The notes under the pieces were generated by a model. It saw only the letters and a list, made by a program, of their open reading frames with translations. It was not told the origin of the DNA and made no database searches. Positions 39,512-42,693 of a stretch of 42,693 nt of DNA are shown here, piece after piece. A program made the position numbers and the translations under genes. This stretch comes from Bacteroidales bacterium (GTDB lineage: Bacteria; Bacteroidota; Bacteroidia; Bacteroidales; UBA932). Location: the NCBI GenBank assembly GCA_024401715.1, contig JAKSKO010000013.1, positions 1 through 42,693 on the forward strand, given 5' to 3'. Numbering within the stretch: position 1 is the stretch's first letter; each line of letters starts with the position of its first letter.

Positions 39512-42066
39512 GACATTTTAGCGTTCAAATCTATAAACAATTTAAGAATATTCATTCCATCCTTACGGATATACTTGACATCGCGGCACAATTCCTTTAC
39601 AAGGAAGATACCCAAACCGCCTATCTTGCGGGATGCAAGATTGCCCTGGATATCCGGGGTAGGATTGTCAAGTGGATTGAATTCGCGGCCAGAATCACGG
39701 AATTCGATTTTTATACGCTCGGCGTTTCTTTCCATGCAGAATTCCAGCCAAGCCTGCCCATTTGAGTTATCCTCATAGGCATAAGAAACTATATTCGTAA
39801 CGATTTCCTCCACCACAAGACGCATTGAAAAATTCAAATCCTGAGGCAGGACCTCCAATCCAGGAATATCCATCACCTCGTTTACGATTTCCAGGGTCTT
39901 GTTCTTGAGAGGGCAGAAGCGCAAATGATGGTTGTAGTTACCTACGGAGCGCCCAACAAGGATAATTATGGAGCGTGCTCCGGCAAGTATCCATTCCTGG
40001 TGGTCCAGGAGCACTTCTCTTCCCGGAGAGAAAATGTCACAGCCGCCCGGCATATCCGTATTGGCTGCCACATACCATCTGTAGCCTTCGGGAAGACGCG
40101 GCAGTTCAAAACTGTTGGCCTCCCAATGCATGTTCATAGCCACATATATAAAGTCATCGGTTGACCCGTCTGCATGCGTTGCATATCGGCCATCCAGCAT
40201 CATTGCAAAGGTAAGTCCGTTGTTGCTGTCGCTCATGCTCCATGCTTTGCGGCTGTGCCAGGACAGATCCGGATAGCCCAGCCCAAGATAATCTTCTCCC
40301 CGGAGATGTTCGTCCCCTCTGAGAATCGGATGGAATTTGCGAAGTGTTATTATCTTCTTGAAATAATTGAAAAGGTCCGAGTTCTTTTGGAGATTCTCCC
40401 AGTTCAGATGGGAGATGGAATTGTCCTGACAGTAGGCGTTGTTATTTCCCTGCTGGGAGTTGCCCATTTCATCCCCCGAGAGTATCATAGGAATGCCCTT
40501 ACTCAACATAAGCAGTGTTACCAGATTCTTTATCTGCTTATGTCTCAGCGCATTGACACCCTCATCGGTGGTACTTCCCTCTATACCGCAATTCCAACTG
40601 TTATTGTGATCCTCGCCATCGCGGTTATTCTCCCCATTTGCGGTATTGTGCTTATAATTGTAGGACACAAGATCCATCATGGTGAACCCGTCATGCGCGG
40701 TAATGAAGTTCACAGAAGCCCTCACTCCCCTATGACTGCCGGCATAAAGGTCCGGAGATCCGCACAGGCGGTTTTGCATATCCGTCATCAGGCCTTCGTC
40801 ACCTTTTACAAAGCGCCTTACAGTGTCGCGGAATTTTCCGTTCCATTCCGCCCACCGTCCCCATGAAGGGAAGGAACCTACCTGATACAGTCCACCGGCA
40901 TCCCAGGCCTCGGCGATAAGTTTGGTTTTGCCAAGGATAGGGTCGTATGCAAGTGACTCCAAAAGAGGCGGATTCTGCATAGGCATACCATTCTGGTCAC
41001 GTCCCAGTATTGCAGCCAGATCAAACCTGAATCCGTCTATATGATAGTCGGATGCCCAGTAGCGAAGGCAGTCAACAATCATATTGCGCACATTGGGATT
41101 GTTACAGTTTAGCGTATTGCCACACCCGCTGAAATTGAAGTAATACCCCTCGGGGGTGAGCATATAGTAAGTGCTGTTGTCAATACCCCTGTAGCTGATA
41201 TAAGGTCCTCTTTCGTTACCTTCGGCTGTATGGTTGAACACAACATCCAAAAAGACCTCTATACCTGCTGCATGCAGCTGCTTGATTGTTGTCTTGAGCT
41301 CGTCTGACTGCATGCCGAAGGCTCCGGTGGAAGCAAAGCCGGCTTTGGGAGCAAAGAATCCTATATTGCTGTAGCCCCACACGTTATAGAGCATCTCGCC
41401 TGTTATGGGAGAGGGCCTGCTGTTTTCAAACTCATCAAATTCGAATATCGGCATCAACTCCACGCAGTTGACACCCAGTTTTTTCAAATAAGGTATTTTC
41501 TCCGCCAGACCCGCAAAGGTGCCAGGGCATTCCGTCTGTGAAGACGGATCAGCCGTGAAATTGCGGACATGAAGTTCATAAATCACAAGGTCGCATACGG
41601 GTGTATTCAGCGGCAGGTCATCCTCCCAGTCAAAATCGTCACACAACACCTTGGAACGATAAAGATACGGATTGCTGTAATCGGGGGTCTCTCCCCAGAC
41701 ATTTCGGCCGGAGATGAGCTTGGCATACGGATCCATCAATATCTTGGATGAATCAAATCTGTGGCCGAGCTCAGGAGCCCATGGGCCATCCATCCTGAAT
41801 CCGTACTCGATATCTTCGTAATTCAGGTCAAACACCATCATTGCAAAGACATTGCCCAGACGGAACTCTTTGGTAAAAGGAATCTCTACAAAAGGCTCTT
41901 TCTGGTGATCGCGGAACAGTACAAGCGTGCATGCCGTTGCATTTTGAGAATATACGGCAAAATTGATGGCGTTGCCTATGACCGACGCTCCAAAAGGGTA
42001 CACCCTTCCTGGGCGGAGTTTCATACCCTTATACTCGCGGGTTGGGAAAAGATCTACCCTCTGCAT
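39508..42066 (-). CDS. glgX: Glycogen debranching enzyme (GlgX/isoamylase type) fused to an RsbW/SpoIIAB-like kinase domain
   Basis: Residues about 15-150 are a CBM48-type domain (GRVYPFGASVIGNAINFAVY). Residues 160-700 are a GH13 debranching enzyme with nucleophile D349 (DGFRFDLAAILG), acid/base E386 (LIAEAWDAGG) and third acid D459 (ITAHDGFTMMDL). A further 140 residues follow the normal GlgX end (SIIILVGRSVG). They carry GHKL ATPase motifs of the anti-sigma kinase type: VVEEIVTNIVSYAYED (E754, N758, equal to SpoIIAB E46 and N50), FRDSGREFNP (D791) and GGLGIFLVKELCRDVKYI (about 815-832). All residues needed for ATP binding and serine-kinase action seem present. There is no signal peptide, so it is cytoplasmic. 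It directly abuts the esterase and overlaps the Cache-phosphatase. Both halves are in one frame with no stop. Confidence 0.95.
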   Translation of the reverse strand: MQRVDLFPTREYKGMKLRPGRVYPFGASVIGNAINFAVYSQNATACTLVLFRDHQKEPFVEIPFTKEFRLGNVFAMMVFDLNYEDIEYGFRMDGPWAPELGHRFDSSKILMDPYAKLISGRNVWGETPDYSNPYLYRSKVLCDDFDWEDDLPLNTPVCDLVIYELHVRNFTADPSSQTECPGTFAGLAEKIPYLKKLGVNCVELMPIFEFDEFENSRPSPITGEMLYNVWGYSNIGFFAPKAGFASTGAFGMQSDELKTTIKQLHAAGIEVFLDVVFNHTAEGNERGPYISYRGIDNSTYYMLTPEGYYFNFSGCGNTLNCNNPNVRNMIVDCLRYWASDYHIDGFRFDLAAILGRDQNGMPMQNPPLLESLAYDPILGKTKLIAEAWDAGGLYQVGSFPSWGRWAEWNGKFRDTVRRFVKGDEGLMTDMQNRLCGSPDLYAGSHRGVRASVNFITAHDGFTMMDLVSYNYKHNTANGENNRDGEDHNNSWNCGIEGSTTDEGVNALRHKQIKNLVTLLMLSKGIPMILSGDEMGNSQQGNNNAYCQDNSISHLNWENLQKNSDLFNYFKKIITLRKFHPILRGDEHLRGEDYLGLGYPDLSWHSRKAWSMSDSNNGLTFAMMLDGRYATHADGSTDDFIYVAMNMHWEANSFELPRLPEGYRWYVAANTDMPGGCDIFSPGREVLLDHQEWILAGARSIIILVGRSVGNYNHHLRFCPLKNKTLEIVNEVMDIPGLEVLPQDLNFSMRLVVEEIVTNIVSYAYEDNSNGQAWLEFCMERNAERIKIEFRDSGREFNPLDNPTPDIQGNLASRKIGGLGIFLVKELCRDVKYIRKDGMNILKLFIDLNAKMS

Positions 42067-42693
42067 TTATTTGAACAATTTTTGTGTGAAATCGCAAAGA
42101 TATACTCTCCAGTTCTTCCAGATATGTCCGCCCTCTGTCTCCAGATAGGTGTAAGGATGTCCGGATGCATCAAGTTTGGCGCGGAAAGCGGTATTGGGAG
42201 AATATAGAAAATCAAAACGTCCGATTGCGACATACATGAGTTTGAGGCCATTGGCATACATGGCATCTATCTTTTTATCTGTATTCTCATACATCTGAGG
42301 TGACATGAATCCCGCACCTTCATCTACCCCGGGACCCATATATGATGAGAACAGTCCCACATAATCAAAAGTATTGGTGTAGTTGAGAGCAATCTGCAAA
42401 GAGTGCCAGCCACCCATTGACAGCCCGGCTACAGCTCTTGCCGATTTCTTGCGTATGGTGCGGTAATGGCTGTCTACATAACTGAGAACATCCTTGAAAT
42501 GAGTCTCGAACGAAGTGTCCAGACTGCTGGAATTATATGGTTTATACATACCCTCGCCACTCTCGCCTGGGGCAGCACGATGCTTTGTGGTGCCGTTGGG
42601 CATTACAACTATCATCGGCTTGACCTTGCCTTCGGAAATAAGGTTGTCCAGAATCTGAGCGGCACGGCCGCCATCGGTCCATGCAGTTTCATC
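42067..42693 (-). CDS. Esterase of the CE1/Fes type, C-terminal part (continues past the right edge)
   Basis: An alpha/beta-hydrolase fragment of 208 residues, open to the window edge. It contains the family block [19 protein letters not shown], then [10 protein letters not shown], the nucleophile in [11 protein letters not shown] and the probable catalytic His in EGGHIWKNW. Homologues include feruloyl and acetyl-xylan esterases and trehalose- or siderophore-type esterases, many secreted; the N-terminus that would show a signal peptide is outside the window. Its TAA stop touches the next ATG with no base between, so it is co-transcribed with the debranching-kinase fusion. It may act on acylated plant glycans, with the downstream enzymes handling the stored glucan, but that link is inferred from position only. 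Confidence 0.9.
   Translation of the reverse strand, partial: DETAWTDGGRAAQILDNLISEGKVKPMIVVMPNGTTKHRAAPGESGEGMYKPYNSSSLDTSFETHFKDVLSYVDSHYRTIRKKSARAVAGLSMGGWHSLQIALNYTNTFDYVGLFSSYMGPGVDEGAGFMSPQMYENTDKKIDAMYANGLKLMYVAIGRFDFLYSPNTAFRAKLDASGHPYTYLETEGGHIWKNWRVYLCDFTQKLFK

Noticed and set aside
40174..40866. A 230-codon plus-strand frame inside the debranching enzyme gene
   Set aside because: It overlaps conserved GH13 catalytic sequence on the other strand and shows no motif of its own.
1..42693. CRISPR arrays, tRNA or rRNA genes, insertion sequences, prophage or integrase genes
   Set aside because: No regular short repeats with spacers, no cloverleaf or rRNA signature, and no transposase or phage-like protein was seen on either strand.

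Overview
The window looks like chromosomal DNA from a Bacteroidota (Bacteroidales-type) bacterium with a moderately high G+C content. The evidence is the promoter signature TTTG-N19/20-TAnnTTTG, seen very clearly in front of the SRP RNA and again in front of many genes. Protein families typical of the phylum support this: DUF3857 transglutaminase proteins, a DUF4491 protein, a TamL-type Omp85 barrel with an IRAF motif, TonB-receptor-like barrels and many lipoproteins with short leaders. Genus cannot be fixed from the sequence alone. I found no IS element, prophage, CRISPR array, tRNA or rRNA, and no gene-free stretch longer than 300 bases.

Layout. 1-4.4 kb (minus): a collapsed GH3 glycosidase pseudogene lies behind a 1341-residue ORF that joins a PrsW-type intramembrane protease to a secreted HEXXH peptidase, a TolB-like propeller and an outer-membrane barrel. 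The SRP RNA (ffs) lies directly upstream. 4.5-8.5 kb: a hypothetical anchored protein, cytidine deaminase, MnmA, a SprT-like protease and a hibernation factor. 8.6-11 kb: an oxidoreductase, a membrane metallophosphoesterase and a small membrane protein. 11.1-19.8 kb (plus): a tightly spaced four-gene run of lipoprotein carboxylesterase, lipoprotein amidohydrolase, small barrel and a TamB-TamL single-chain fusion. 19.8-23.1 kb (minus): an outer-membrane receptor-like barrel and a UshA-like nucleotidase. 23.2-25.9 kb (plus): NagZ-like GH3, a DUF1295 membrane protein and UbiE/MenG. 25.9-27.3 kb (minus): NfeD and an SPFH protein. 27.5-31.3 kb (plus): two coupled DUF3857/transglutaminase proteins. 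31.3-35.3 kb (minus): a protein with synuclein-like 11-residue repeats, a small secreted protein, a CDF transporter, a MATE remnant, fRMsr, DUF4491 and an EamA transporter. 35.4-37.5 kb (plus): a Y-family polymerase, a YolD-like protein and 5-formyl-THF cyclo-ligase, linked by ATGA overlaps. 37.8-42.7 kb (minus): a CE1-type esterase, a glycogen-debranching enzyme carrying a C-terminal RsbW/SpoIIAB-like kinase domain, and a dCache-SpoIIE phosphatase, packed with no gaps.

How the genes work together. Much of the window concerns the cell envelope: barrel assembly, lipoproteins and membrane quality control. The most striking candidate for a new system is the last operon. A cytoplasmic alpha-glucan debranching enzyme is fused to a partner-switching kinase module and translationally coupled to a periplasm-sensing PP2C phosphatase, which suggests signal-controlled glycogen breakdown. 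Two other proteins, TamB-TamL and PrsW-peptidase-barrel, join inner- and outer-membrane parts in one reading frame, which is unusual and worth testing.
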